A stretch of DNA of 64,000 bases, from the NCBI RefSeq assembly GCF_000444875.1, contig NC_021985.1, positions 8,080,170 through 8,144,169 on the forward strand, given 5' to 3'. This DNA comes from Streptomyces collinus Tu 365. GTDB lineage: Bacteria; Actinomycetota; Actinomycetes; Streptomycetales; Streptomycetaceae. The notes below the pieces were generated by a model. It did no database searches. It was not told where the DNA came from and worked only from the letters and a program-made list of their open reading frames with translations. This document shows positions 34,545-43,950 of the stretch, one piece after another. A program made the translations under genes and the position numbers. Within the stretch, counting starts at the first letter, position 1, and every line of letters begins with the position of its first letter.

Positions 34545-35489
34545 TCAGAAGGACTTCTCCTGGGGCCGGAGCACGATCTTGCCGTGGGTGTGCTGTCGTT
34601 CCAGCTCGCGGAAGGCATCGCGCACCTGTTCCAGCGGGTAGGTGCGGGCGATCGGCACCTCCAGCTGTCCGCGCGAGGCGAGCCGGGCCAGCTCGCCGAG
34701 CACGACCGCGCTCGCCGCCGCTCCTTCGCCGTAGGTCCGGGCGCCGACCTCGGCCGCCGCCTGCCAGTCGGAGATCGTGTTGATCCGTTCGGGCCGCACG
34801 CCCAGCTCCACCGCCAGGGCCACGTAGCCGTCGCCGAAGGTGTCGATGAACGCGTCGACCCTGCCGCCGCAGGCCTCACGGATCCGCCCGGCCACGCCCG
34901 GCCCGTACGCGACGGGGAGCACGCCGTGCTCCTTCAGCCAGGCGTGGTTGCGTTCGCTCGCCAGCCCGATCACCGTGGCACCGTGCCGCCGGGCGAGCTG
35001 CACGGCGAGCGACCCCACCCCGCCCGCCGCCCCGGAGACGACGACGGTGTCGCCCGGGCCCGGGTCCGCCGCGAACACGGTGGCGTAGGCGGTCGTGCCG
35101 GCCACGTACAGCGCCCCGGCCACGTCCCAGTCCAGGCCCGCCGGACGGAAGACCAGATGCACGTCGTCGACCACGACGAACTGCGCATGGCTGGCCCGCC
35201 GGTGGGTGAAGCCCACCACCTCGTCGCCCACCGCGAAGCCCCGCACGTGCGGGCCGCTCTCCACGACGACACCGGCGAGATCGCTGCCCTGCCCGGAGGG
35301 AAACACCGCCGGCCAGCGATCGTGCAGCGCGCCCGTGCGGATGTGCGCCTCGCCCGGCTGGATCCCGGCCGCGCGGACCTCGACCAGCACCTGCCCGGGA
35401 CCGGGCACCGGCCGCTCCACCTCCTCCACCCGCAGGACCTCGATCCCGCCGTACTCGTGAAACCGCACCGCCCGCATCACGTCGCTCAC
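34545..35489 (-). CDS. NADPH:quinone oxidoreductase-like zinc-independent MDR protein
   Basis: A 314-aa medium-chain dehydrogenase/reductase of the quinone oxidoreductase group. It has an N-terminal GroES-like fold (MRAVRFHEYGGIEVLRVEEV) and a Rossmann motif VVSGAAGGVGSLAVQLAR. The zinc-ligand cysteines of alcohol dehydrogenases are absent, as usual in QOR enzymes. The likely reaction is NADPH-dependent reduction of quinones or enones. GTG 35489 follows GAGGGGGATGC. Convergent with the RsbW-like gene. Confidence 0.88.
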   Translation of the reverse strand: MSDVMRAVRFHEYGGIEVLRVEEVERPVPGPGQVLVEVRAAGIQPGEAHIRTGALHDRWPAVFPSGQGSDLAGVVVESGPHVRGFAVGDEVVGFTHRRASHAQFVVVDDVHLVFRPAGLDWDVAGALYVAGTTAYATVFAADPGPGDTVVVSGAAGGVGSLAVQLARRHGATVIGLASERNHAWLKEHGVLPVAYGPGVAGRIREACGGRVDAFIDTFGDGYVALAVELGVRPERINTISDWQAAAEVGARTYGEGAAASAVVLGELARLASRGQLEVPIARTYPLEQVRDAFRELERQHTHGKIVLRPQEKSF

Positions 35490-35679
35490 CGCATCCCCCT
35501 CGTCCTTGACCAGACCCGGCACAGGCCGCACGCCCGAAGACGCCGACCTGCCACCGCGTTTCAAAGACCGGGCGCGGCAGCCGTATTCCCCCCGCGCCAC
35601 GACCGACGGCGAACCGTGCGGCCCGGCTCATGCCGGGAGCCGCAGAGGCGGTCGCCTCCGCCCCCGCCCACGCCCCGGG

Positions 35680-36138
35680 TCAGCCGAAGAGGGCGATAAG
35701 CCCGTTCACCCAGATCGCGAGGAACACCAGGGCCGCCACCAGGCAGCCGGCGCCCGCCAGCACCCCGCCGGCCGTCAACGGCCCCCAGGGCGCCTCGCGT
35801 TCCTCTCCCACGGTGTCCCCGCAGGAGGCGGGCTCGTCCCAGGCGACAGGGTGTCCCCGTTCGACGGCGCAGGCGGCCCGTACCGAGGCCGGCTGCTCCC
35901 GGGCGAAGGCGGTGGCCGCTTCCGTCTCGGGGCCGCGCCAGGCCAGTGCCTTCATCCGCCGCCCGGGAGAGGCGTACCGCGCCTCGAAAGCGGTCGTCTC
36001 GCCGGCGCCGCGGTCCTCCTCCAGGTACATCCAGCGCCCGGCCTCGGCGGGCTCGCCGTAGAGCCGGTACACCCCGGCCAGACGGCGCCGCAGCGTCAGG
36101 TGGTGCGGGAAGGACGACCCCCCGGAACAGGCGGACAT
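35680..36138 (-). CDS. hypothetical membrane-anchored protein
   Basis: A 152-aa protein with a cytoplasmic N-terminal part rich in Arg/Glu (LTLRRRLAGVYRLYGEPAEA) and one or two C-terminal transmembrane helices (LTAGGVLAGAGCLVAALVFL, AIWVNGLIALFG). ATG 36138. No recognised domain. It lies 96 bp downstream of the TetR gene on the same strand, so cotranscription is possible. Confidence 0.65.
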   Translation of the reverse strand: MSACSGGSSFPHHLTLRRRLAGVYRLYGEPAEAGRWMYLEEDRGAGETTAFEARYASPGRRMKALAWRGPETEAATAFAREQPASVRAACAVERGHPVAWDEPASCGDTVGEEREAPWGPLTAGGVLAGAGCLVAALVFLAIWVNGLIALFG

Positions 36139-36234
36139 GGCGCGACGTCCGTGCGCCGCATCCGCGACAGCGCTCGACGCCGGGCCGGCCTTGTGCGTGC
36201 AGGGGGCTGCCGTTCCCCCGTCGCCCGTCTGCGA

Positions 36235-36942
36235 TCACGTCGTCAGTCCGTGCCCGGGCGGGGGTGCGGGCGGCGGCGCGATCCCCAGCACGGCACAGGC
36301 CGCTCGGGCCACGCGGGCCGGTGCCGTGCCCGGCTCGGGGGGCGGCAGCAGCATGTGGCTGATGCTGAGCCGCACCAGTAGGTCGGCGGCCTCCGTGCGC
36401 CGGTCGTCGTCCACCTGGGGCAGCACGTCGCCCAACCATGCGCACACCAGGGTCCAGGCTCCGGAGAAGACGGGCTCGGGGCGGCTGGTCAGGAAGGGCA
36501 GCAGGGCGTCGGTGCCGCCCCTGGCGGCGTTGAGCACCGCTTCGATGAACGGGTTGTGCTCGGCCTGGTCCAGGGCGTGAGCGACGCCTGCCTGCAGGGC
36601 GAGGCCCACGTCGGTGCGGTGCCGGTCCAGCACGTCGGCCAGGCCGGTGAGAAAACGCTCGGCCTCCCGGCGCACCAGGGCCTGGCCTATGCCCGCGCGG
36701 TCGCCGAACTCGGCGTAGAGAGAGGGGCGGGAGACTTCGGCGCGCTGGGCGAGGTCGGCCACCCGCACCCGGTCCCATCCGCGCTGCGCGGCCAGCGTCC
36801 ACGCCTCGTCGAGCACCCGTCGGCGCATCTGTGCGCGCCAGGCGACGCGAGGCGGGTCGGGGGGCTGCGCGGAACGCGCCGAGTTCCTCGACTGCTCCGC
36901 GCCGACCGGGACTTGACGCTCTGGCCCGCGGGCTTGCTGCAT
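36235..36942 (-). CDS. TetR-family transcriptional regulator
   Basis: A 235-aa TetR repressor. The N-terminal HTH follows a basic lead-in: RVADLAQRAEVSRPSLYAEF, typical of TetR helix 2-3. The C-terminal ligand domain includes HALDQAEHNPFIEAVLNAA and a proline-rich tail. It is divergent from the AlkB-like hydroxylase gene, and a 21-bp near-palindrome sits between them, so it probably represses that gene and itself. ATG 36942 gives a lead of about 35 residues before the HTH; a later start is possible. Confidence 0.9.
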   Translation of the reverse strand: MQQARGPERQVPVGAEQSRNSARSAQPPDPPRVAWRAQMRRRVLDEAWTLAAQRGWDRVRVADLAQRAEVSRPSLYAEFGDRAGIGQALVRREAERFLTGLADVLDRHRTDVGLALQAGVAHALDQAEHNPFIEAVLNAARGGTDALLPFLTSRPEPVFSGAWTLVCAWLGDVLPQVDDDRRTEAADLLVRLSISHMLLPPPEPGTAPARVARAACAVLGIAPPPAPPPGHGLTT

Positions 36943-36961
36943 GTGTGAGACCCCACTCCGA

Positions 36962-36982
36962 ATTCTGACGGGTCGTTAGAAT
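36962..36982. promoter_or_regulatory. probable TetR operator
   Basis: ATTCTGACGGGTCGTTAGAA plus a final T forms a 21-bp imperfect palindrome with arms ATTCT.ACG and CGT.AGAAT. It begins 20 bp upstream of the tetR ATG, in the divergent promoter region with the alkB-like gene. Confidence 0.65.
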
Positions 36983-37110
36983 ATTGACACGGCGCCACCT
37001 TTGTCAGCCGCTCGGGCGGGATGCCAGTCTGAGTGCCCCCCACCGCGTGCTTCCGCCTTCACCCGGGCGGGAGAGGCGGAAGCACGCATCCCGACGAAGG
37101 AGCCGGTGCC

Positions 37111-38265
37111 ATGAGCCGCGATGCCGACGATGCCCGCTGGCGTGACCCCAAACGTCTGTGGTGGCCCCTGGCGCTCGCCGTTCCCACCCTGCCGTGGCAG
37201 GCGGGCGCCCTGGTGCACCTCACGGGTGTCGCCGCGTTGTGGTGGTGGGGGCCGTTCTTCGCCTTCGTTCTGGTACCGCTGTTCGATCTGGTGGCCGGCG
37301 TGGACGGCTCCCATCCCCCCGAGGCGGCGATGCGCCGCCTGGAGCAGGACCGCTACTACCGCTGGTGCACCTACCTGTACCTGCCGCTGCAGTTCGCCGC
37401 CCTCGTCTGGGCGTGTGGGCAGTGGGCGGGCGGCGGACTCGGCGTGGGCGGGGCGATCGGACTGGCGGCCACGACCGGTGTGGTGGCCGGCGTGGCCATC
37501 AACACGGCCCACGAACTGGGCCACAAGCGCGAGCGGCTGGAACGCGGGCTCAGCCGTCTGGCACTCGCCCAGAGCGGTTACGGGCACTTCTACGTCGAGC
37601 ACAACCACGGCCACCACGTACGCGTGGCCACACCCGAGGACCCCGCCAGCTCCCGCCGGGGGGAGAGCTTCTGGCTGTTCCTGCCGCGGACCGTCCTCGG
37701 CAGCGCGCGCTCCGCATGGGTACTGGAGCGGCGCCGCCTCCGGCGGCGCGGGCGGCGCACCTGGAGCCGGCACAACGACGTGCTGTCCGCCTGGGCACTG
37801 TCCGCGGCTCTCTTCGGCGTTCTGGGCGCCGTTTTCGGCCCGGCGGTGCTGCCGTGGCTGCTGCTGCAGGCGGTATGCGGGATCGGCCTGCTGGAGTCGG
37901 TGAACTACCTGGAGCACTACGGGCTGCTGCGTCAGCGGCGGGCGGACGGCCGCTATGAGCGGGTCACCCCCCGGCACAGCTGGAACAGCGACAACACGGT
38001 CAGCAACCTCTTCCTCTTCCAGCTCCAGCGGCACTCCGACCACCACGCCAACCCGCTGCGCCGCTACCAGACCCTGCGTCACTTCGACGAGGCCCCGCAA
38101 CTGCCCGCCGGCTACGCCGCCATGATCGTTCTGGCGTGGGTGCCGCCGCTGTGGCGCCGGGTGATGGATCCGCGGCTGCTGGCCCACTACGGCGGCGACG
38201 CGCGTTTGACCCACACCCGTCCGGCGCCGGGGCCCGCCGGGCCCCTCCGCGCGCCGTCACGGTAG
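37111..38265 (+). CDS. alkB: AlkB-like alkane 1-monooxygenase / fatty-acid hydroxylase
   Basis: A 384-aa integral-membrane di-iron hydroxylase. The histidine boxes of the AlkB family are all present: HELGHK, EHNHGHH, NYLEHYG and RHSDHHANP. About six membrane helices lie between them (GPFFAFVLVPLFDLVAG and others). AlkB enzymes hydroxylate the terminal carbon of n-alkanes or related hydrophobic chains, using electrons from rubredoxin. No rubredoxin or reductase gene is adjacent, so electron donors must be elsewhere. ATG 37111 has a clear GAAGGAG site. Regulated in all likelihood by the divergent TetR. Confidence 0.9.
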   Translation: MSRDADDARWRDPKRLWWPLALAVPTLPWQAGALVHLTGVAALWWWGPFFAFVLVPLFDLVAGVDGSHPPEAAMRRLEQDRYYRWCTYLYLPLQFAALVWACGQWAGGGLGVGGAIGLAATTGVVAGVAINTAHELGHKRERLERGLSRLALAQSGYGHFYVEHNHGHHVRVATPEDPASSRRGESFWLFLPRTVLGSARSAWVLERRRLRRRGRRTWSRHNDVLSAWALSAALFGVLGAVFGPAVLPWLLLQAVCGIGLLESVNYLEHYGLLRQRRADGRYERVTPRHSWNSDNTVSNLFLFQLQRHSDHHANPLRRYQTLRHFDEAPQLPAGYAAMIVLAWVPPLWRRVMDPRLLAHYGGDARLTHTRPAPGPAGPLRAPSR

Positions 38266-38628
38266 GGCGCGTGGTCGGGGGCCGGCTGCGGGGGAAGCCG
38301 CCGCACCCTGGGTGGTTCCGTCGGTGCCGCATCCCGCCGGACGCTCGCCTGCCCGTGCGGCCCGCGGCTGACGACGACTCGCCGGCCTGCCGGTGGCCCC
38401 CGCCCCGGCCGCAGCCGCACTCGTGGCGAAGGTGAGCGGGAGACGCGGGCCGTCTTCGTAGGGGGTCGCCCGGGCCGTGGACCCGCGATGTCCAGCTGCC
38501 TATGAGCGCACTGCGCGCCCACCCCACCGGCCGTCGCCGCCGCCACGCAGGTGGCTCGAAGCCGGGAACGGCCCCAGGGGGAGGCGTCCCCCGGCCGACG
38601 CAGACCGGCATGCCGGGGCGGTCGCCAA
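38266..38628. other. 363-bp intergenic region, nothing seen
   Basis: Between the convergent alkB-like and VOC genes. Open frames are arginine/proline-rich shadows. No clear terminator found. Confidence 0.4.
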
Positions 38629-39042
38629 CTACCGCGCCGGCCCGGGCCGGTAGGTTCCCGCACTCCATTCATGGCCCTGCGGGTCCACAACGCGGGCCCG
38701 TCGGCCGCCCCACGGCGTGTCCTCGGGAATGACGACGCCCCGTGCCCCGGCAGCGACGGCGCGCCGGTACCAGCCGTCGACGTCGGCGGCGTCAGGCATC
38801 CACAGGTACAGGCCGCTGCCGCTGCTGACACCGTGCAACGGGGCCACCGTGGACGCCCGGTCGGCACCTGCGATCATCAGCGCGACGTCGCCCATGCAGA
38901 CTTCGGCGTGCACGATGGTCCCGTCAGGTCCGATCCGGCGTGCGGTGGTCTCGAATCCGGTGGCCGTCAGCCAGTCCAGGGCCGCCGCGGCGTCGTCGTA
39001 GCTGAGGTAGGCGTGCAGTCGTGCGCGCGGTGTGCCGGCCAT
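38629..39042 (-). CDS. VOC-superfamily (glyoxalase/bleomycin-resistance-like) protein
   Basis: A 137-aa vicinal-oxygen-chelate fold protein. It begins ARLHAYLSYDDAAAALDWL, the usual first beta-alpha unit with split domains, and ends VIPEDTPWGGRRARVVDPQG, then HEW. The PWG.R...DP.G block is diagnostic for the PhnB-like branch. Members bind metals or sequester small hydrophobic drugs; the substrate is unknown. ATG 39042 follows CAGGAG. A winged-helix gene lies 102 bp upstream on the same strand. Confidence 0.88.
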   Translation of the reverse strand: MAGTPRARLHAYLSYDDAAAALDWLTATGFETTARRIGPDGTIVHAEVCMGDVALMIAGADRASTVAPLHGVSSGSGLYLWMPDAADVDGWYRRAVAAGARGVVIPEDTPWGGRRARVVDPQGHEWSAGTYRPGPAR

Positions 39043-39144
39043 GGTCGCTCCTGCTGTCTGCTTGCTTGTCCTGATGCGCCGCGCGTTTGCACCGGCGGGT
39101 GCGGGTCGCCTGCGGCTCATGCCGCGGGCGGCTGAGGCCAGTGG

Positions 39145-39495
39145 TCACAGCAGCCCCCGCAGGCTGCCGGTCCGGGCTGGTCCGTCCTCCTCGTCGTCGC
39201 CGCGCTGATGAGGAGGGAAGATGTCGAGCAGTTCCCGGACGGACAGATGAGCCTCCGCCGGGTGATGGAGCATGCCGTCCAGGCGGAGCGTGTAACGCGT
39301 GCGGCGTCCCCTGCGCTCCCGGCTCAGGTAGTCAGCGTGCTCCAGGTCGGCGACAATGCTCTGCACGGTGCGTTCGGCGATGTGGCAGTGGGCGGCGATG
39401 TCACGCAGACGGATGCCAGGGTCCCGCGCGATGGCCAGGAGCACGTGGGCGTGGCTGGTGAGAAACCCCCACCTTCTGCCGTGATCGTTCACCAT
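39145..39495 (-). CDS. MarR-like winged-helix regulator
   Basis: A 116-aa DNA-binding protein. It starts WGFLTSHAHVLLAIARDPGI, then RLRDIAAHCHIAERTVQSIV forms the HTH, and SRERRGRRTRYTLRLDG the wing. Short MarR-type proteins of this kind are common in Streptomyces. ATG 39495. It may control the downstream VOC gene. Confidence 0.85.
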   Translation of the reverse strand: MVNDHGRRWGFLTSHAHVLLAIARDPGIRLRDIAAHCHIAERTVQSIVADLEHADYLSRERRGRRTRYTLRLDGMLHHPAEAHLSVRELLDIFPPHQRGDDEEDGPARTGSLRGLL

Positions 39496-39717
39496 GTCCC
39501 GCCTCGCGTGATGCCCAAAGGAGGCTCAGGCGCCGTCGGCCCTGCCCCTCGACCTCTCCTTCGGCTCCTACCGGCGCACCGGATGCAACGGCGGGCGACA
39601 GCGCGATGTCCGAGCGGACCAGGCATGCGACGCGTGCGGGCGGGATTGCGGTGCGCCCACCGGGAGGGACTGGCCGGTGAGGCCAGTCAGTGAGGTCCGG
39701 GGTGCTCTACTCGTCGC

Positions 39718-40599
39718 ATGAATTCACCGGACCCCAGGGGCCCGCAGGCCATGCTCCCCGCACTGCGGGATTTCTGCGCCGAGCAAGTCGACGCGGAGGT
39801 CGCCGCACGGATCACCGAGCTCGCCCGGCCAGGGTTCGCCCTGACCCCGGCCGGGCCCGGCGAGGCGGCGGGGAACAGCCGTTTCGGCGGCAGGGCGTTG
39901 CTCGAGCCCGGCATACCCTGGCCGGCCTGCGACGGCTTCCCGCTGAGCCTGCACGCCGTCCTGGACACCGATCCGCTGGCCCCCTGGCTCGACGGCCTCT
40001 TCCCGCCGGGGACCGGCCTGCTCAACTTCTTCTACCTCGACACCCAGAGCGAACAGACCCACCCCGACGCCTGGGACCCGTACGGCAGGTACGGCTTTCG
40101 CACCGAGCGGGCGCTGGGCTGTGTGCTCCCGGCTCGTTCCGCACAGGCCGTCGAGGTGGACCCGCCCGCCCGCGCCAGCGTCTTCGAGCCGATCCCATGG
40201 GCGGCAACCTACGGGCTCCTGCTTCCCCACGCCTTCGATCCCGTGTGGGGGACGGTGGACCTTGGGCCCGAGCTCGACGAGAAGACCTGCGGCGGCAGCT
40301 TCGTGTTCCTGGAGGAGGTATTCCCCCGATGGTCCGACCGGCCGCCCGGCGTGATCGAGCCCCCGGGCCCCGAAGACCGCGTGGACCTCGCCTTCGGTCG
40401 GCATCAGGGCACCACAGGCAACGGGCCGCACCTGCCGGCCGGCGCCGACCCGAACGACTACCACCACCTGCTCCAACTGACCGGGAACGACCAGTGGAAC
40501 ATGGGCGGCGACGGCGGCACTCTGCACTGGGCGATGCCCACCGCGGCACTGCACGTCGGCGACTTCAGCCAGGCCGTCCCCACCCCGGACCTGTCCTGA
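39718..40599 (+). CDS. YwqG-like protein (DUF1963)
   Basis: A 293-aa protein of the YwqG/DUF1963 family. Matching blocks are SRFGGRALLEPGIPWPACDG, NFFYLDTQSEQ, HHLLQLTGNDQW and GGTLHWAMP. Function of the family is unknown; some members are encoded in toxin-immunity contexts, but nothing of that kind is adjacent here. ATG 39718 lacks a strong ribosome site and could be leaderless. Confidence 0.85.
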   Translation: MNSPDPRGPQAMLPALRDFCAEQVDAEVAARITELARPGFALTPAGPGEAAGNSRFGGRALLEPGIPWPACDGFPLSLHAVLDTDPLAPWLDGLFPPGTGLLNFFYLDTQSEQTHPDAWDPYGRYGFRTERALGCVLPARSAQAVEVDPPARASVFEPIPWAATYGLLLPHAFDPVWGTVDLGPELDEKTCGGSFVFLEEVFPRWSDRPPGVIEPPGPEDRVDLAFGRHQGTTGNGPHLPAGADPNDYHHLLQLTGNDQWNMGGDGGTLHWAMPTAALHVGDFSQAVPTPDLS

Positions 40600-40650
40600 C
40601 CACGCGAAGAGGAAGTCCGCATCGAGTGCTGGTGGCGCAATCCCGCCCGA

Positions 40651-41316
40651 CTACCCCTCCCGCCGGCAGTAGTCGCCCAGGACGGGCTCCAGCAGGCCGA
40701 AGGCCGTGCCGGCCAGCTCGGTGACCTCCTCGCGCAGCTGCGCCGCCGGGGCCGCGGCACGGCACAGGGCCCGCATGCGGCGCCACAACACCCGGTGGGC
40801 GCCCGCGAGCTGAGCCGCGCTCAGGTGCGCCACGGGATCCTGCGGATCGGCCTGTGCCGCGTGAGCCAGGGCCGCGGCGAGCGCCGCCTCGCGCTGCTCG
40901 TCCATCTCCCGCTCGCGGGCCCGCAGCCGCGGGCTGTCGTGCACGAGCCGGGCGAAGCCGGGTGTGCAGCGCCCGTTGACCACGTGCGGCCGCTCGAGGG
41001 AGGAGACGAAGACGCGGTGCAGGGCGTGCAGCGCGGACTCTCCCGCCGCGCGTTCGCGCACCACCCGGGCGAGGCTGTCCACGACGCCCTCGTGGGCGTC
41101 GAAGACGAGGTCCTCCTTGAGCGGGAAGTAGTTGCTGACCGTCATCTTCGAGACGTCGGCGGCCTCGGCGATCTCGGCGATCGTCACGTTCTCGAAGCCG
41201 CGCTCGATGAACATCAGCGTCGCGACATGGGCCAGCCGTTCACGGGTCTCGCGCTTCTTGCGCCCTCGCCGGCCCTCATCCGGAACCGCCGCCTGGGTCG
41301 TCCGCACCTCGGTCAT
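40651..41316 (-). CDS. TetR-family regulator of the adjacent MFS/Mca genes
   Basis: A 221-aa TetR protein. HTH: TIAEIAEAADVSKMTVSNYF, preceded by a basic arm (GRRGRKKRETRERLAHVATL). The C-terminal ligand domain includes LERPHVVNGRCTPGFARLVH. It is divergent from the MFS exporter gene with a 144-bp gap that contains a good promoter and AT-rich sequence, so it most likely represses the exporter operon and is released by a drug-like ligand. ATG 41316. Confidence 0.9.
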   Translation of the reverse strand: MTEVRTTQAAVPDEGRRGRKKRETRERLAHVATLMFIERGFENVTIAEIAEAADVSKMTVSNYFPLKEDLVFDAHEGVVDSLARVVRERAAGESALHALHRVFVSSLERPHVVNGRCTPGFARLVHDSPRLRAREREMDEQREAALAAALAHAAQADPQDPVAHLSAAQLAGAHRVLWRRMRALCRAAAPAAQLREEVTELAGTAFGLLEPVLGDYCRREG

Positions 41317-41344
41317 GCCCCCATCCTACCCACCCGATGGAGTC

Positions 41345-41388
41345 ATCATAAATATTGGGTTGACTAAAGATTTGGTCCGACCTAAATT
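41345..41388 (+). promoter_or_regulatory. promoter of the MFS-mca operon with probable TetR sites
   Basis: TTGACT (41360-41365), 17-bp spacer, TAAATT (41383-41388), close to the vegetative consensus. Related half-sites GGTTGACTAAA and GGTCCGACCTAAA overlap both hexamers. The block is markedly AT-richer than its surroundings, consistent with a repressor-controlled promoter. Confidence 0.65.
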
Positions 41389-41460
41389 CATTCCCGGTTC
41401 GGCCGTCCGTCCCTCCGGCCGGCCGTCCGTTCACGACAACACCCCCGCACAGGAGGCCCC

Positions 41461-42901
41461 TTGGACCCCGCGCTCGCCCGCCGCGACCCCGCACCCCGCT
41501 TATCGCCGGAGCGCCTGGACGCGGCCCTGGTCCGGCTCGGCTCGGTGCTGGTCCTGGGCGCCGTGCTCGCCCAGCTCGACGCGACGATCGTCACCGTCGG
41601 CCTCGGCCCGATGGCCGACGGCCTGGGCACCTCCCTGGCCACCGTGCAGTGGGTCAGCGCCGGATACCTGCTCGCCGTCGCCTTCGTCGCCCCGCTCTCG
41701 GGCTGGCTGCAGACGAGGTACGGCGGCAAACGCGTCTGGCTCGCCTCCGTCGCCCTGTTCCTCACCGCCTCCGCGCTCAGCGGCCTGGCCTGGTCCGGCA
41801 CCTCGCTCATCGCCTTCAGGCTGCTGCAGGGCGTCGGCGGCGGCCTGATGCAGCCCGTCGGCCAGTCCCTGGCCGCCCGGCACGCGGGCCCGCAGCGCAT
41901 CGGACGGCTGGTCGGCATCATCACCGTGCCGGTCTCCCTCGCACCGATCCTCGGCCCCGTCCTCGGCGGCGCCCTCCTGCAAGGGGCGGGCTGGCGCTGG
42001 CTGTTCCTCGTCAACGTCCCCCTCGCACTCATCGCACTGGCCCTCGCGGCCCGCATCGTCCCCTGCGACACCGGCACACGCGACACCTCCGCACGCCCCG
42101 ACGGCATCGGCCTGGCCCTGCTGCCCACCGGACTCGCCGCCCTCGTCTACGGCCTGGCCCAGTACGGGCAGGACCCCGGCCCCGGCCCCGCCCAGGGCGT
42201 GACCCTCACCGCCGGCGCCGTCCTCCTGGCCGGGTACGCCGCGCACGCGCTGCGCACCCGCCGTACCCCACTGCTCGACCTCAGGCTCTTCGCGGGCCGC
42301 GGGTTCACCCTGGCCGCCATCAACACCTTCCTGCTCGGCGCCGCCCTGTACTCGTCGATGCTGCTGCTGCCGCTGTACTTCATGCAGGTCAAGGGAGCGA
42401 GCGCGCTCCAGGCCGGCCTGATGCTCGCCCCCCAGGCGCTCGGCAGCGCCCTGATCACCCCGCTCGCCGGCCGGCTCACCGACCGACACGGGCCGCGCAC
42501 CGTCGTCCTCGCGGGCATCACGCTCACCGTCCTCGGCACCCTCCTCTTCGCCCTGGACGGCGGCACACCCGGCGAACTCCTGCCCGCGGCAGCCCTGTTC
42601 GTGCGGGGCGTCGGACTCGGGGCCGTCCTGCCCCCCCAACGTGGCCGCGACCTACACCTGCGTCGACCGCAGCCGGGCACCGGCCGCCACCAGCGCCCGC
42701 ACCGTCCTCAACCGCGTCGGAGGATCCGTGGGCACCGCCCTGCTCGCCGCCCTCCTGCACAGCGCCCTCGCCGGCACCGCGGCACACGGCGCCACCGCCG
42801 AGAGCGCCTACGCCCACACCTTCCGCTGGGCCCTGGCCCTCGGCGCGCTCACCCTCCTGCCCGCGGCCCGCTACCCCCGCCGCGCCCCCGGCAAGGACTG
42901 A
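41461..42901 (+). pseudogene. EmrB/QacA-type MFS drug exporter, frameshifted at a C7 run
   Basis: Reads as a DHA2-family drug:proton antiporter from TTG 41461 (AGGAGG 4 bp upstream): AQLDATIVTVGLGPMADGLG, then motif-A-like GWLQTRYGGKRVW, motif C GVGGGLMQPVGQ and many membrane helices. At 42631-42637 there is a run of seven C. In the original frame the sequence then turns into Arg/Pro-rich nonsense that runs on to 43893. Skipping one C restores NVAATYTCVDRSRAP, then TVLNRVGGSVGTALLAALLH, the normal end of the family, to a stop at 42901 (479 aa in all). So it is either disrupted, phase-variable or a sequencing error. The downstream amidase gene is unaffected, starting at 43000. Confidence 0.85.
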
Positions 42902-42999
42902 CCCCCCGCCCCCCGGCAAGGGGACCGCCCACGGCCCCGCCACCACCCCCTTGTCCCTCCTCTCCACCCCCCACCGACCAGCCGTCCAGGAGAACTCCC

Positions 43000-43893
43000 A
43001 TGACCAAACCCACCTCACTCCCGCGCACCGGACTGCGCCTGATGGCCGTGCACGCCCACCCGGACGACGAGTCGAGCAAGGGCGCGGCCACCCTCGCCCG
43101 CTACCGGGCCGAAGGCGCGGACGTCCTGGTCGCCACCATGACCGGCGGCGAGCGCGGCGACGTCCTGAACCCGGCCATGGACCGCCCCGAGGTGCGGGCC
43201 GACCTGCCCCGGCTGCGCCGCCTGGAGATGGAACGGGCCCGCAAGATCCTGGGCGTGCGCCAGGAGTTCCTCGGCTTCACCGACTCCGGACTGCCCCGCG
43301 ACGGCGAGCCGCTGCCCGAGGACTGCTTCGCCGTGCAGCCGCTCCACCGCGCCGCCCGCCCGCTGGTCGCCGCCATGCGCGCCTTCCGCCCGCACGTCGT
43401 CGTCACCTACGACGAGAACGGCGGCTACCCGCACCCCGACCACATCAAGACCCACCAGGTCTGCGTCGAGGCGTTCGACACGGCCGGCGACCCCGGCCGC
43501 CACCCGGGCACCGGCGCGCCCTGGCAGCCGCTGAAGCTCTACTACACCCGCGCCTTCAGCAAGGCCTACTTCCAGGCCCTCTACGACGCCATGACGGCCG
43601 CCGGTCTCCACTCGCCGCACGGCGAGGTGCTCAAGGAACTCCAGGGGGTGGAGGAGAAGTGGGAGATCACCACACGGGTGGAGTGCGCCGCGTGGTTCCC
43701 GACCCGGCTGCGCGCGCTGCTCGCCCACGAGACCCAGGTCGACCCCGACGGCCCCGAGCGGTCCTGCCCGCTGGAGATCGAGCAGCGGGCCTGGCCCACC
43801 GAGGACTACCACCTCGCACGCAGCCTCGTCGACACCGACCTGCCGGAGGACGACCTGTTCACGGGCATCACCCGTAAGACCCGTAAGGCCTGA
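43000..43893 (+). CDS. mca: mycothiol S-conjugate amidase
   Basis: A 297-aa zinc amidase of the MshB/Mca (GlcNAc-PI de-N-acetylase) family, cytoplasmic. It cleaves mycothiol S-conjugates of electrophiles and drugs into a mercapturic acid (exported) and GlcN-Ins (recycled). Zinc motif AVHAHPDDESSKGAAT is near residue 17 and YPHPDHIKTH near 145. Length and ATMTGGERGDVLNPAMD fit Mca better than MshB. ATG 43000 has CCAGGAG upstream. It follows the MFS exporter by 98 bp, a logical pairing for conjugate export. The genome may hold a second housekeeping copy; that cannot be seen here. Confidence 0.9.
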   Translation: MTKPTSLPRTGLRLMAVHAHPDDESSKGAATLARYRAEGADVLVATMTGGERGDVLNPAMDRPEVRADLPRLRRLEMERARKILGVRQEFLGFTDSGLPRDGEPLPEDCFAVQPLHRAARPLVAAMRAFRPHVVVTYDENGGYPHPDHIKTHQVCVEAFDTAGDPGRHPGTGAPWQPLKLYYTRAFSKAYFQALYDAMTAAGLHSPHGEVLKELQGVEEKWEITTRVECAAWFPTRLRALLAHETQVDPDGPERSCPLEIEQRAWPTEDYHLARSLVDTDLPEDDLFTGITRKTRKA

Positions 43894-43950
43894 GCCCGGC
43901 GGACACAGGCGGGGAGGCGACGGTGCCCGGCGGGCGAGGACAATCGCCCC

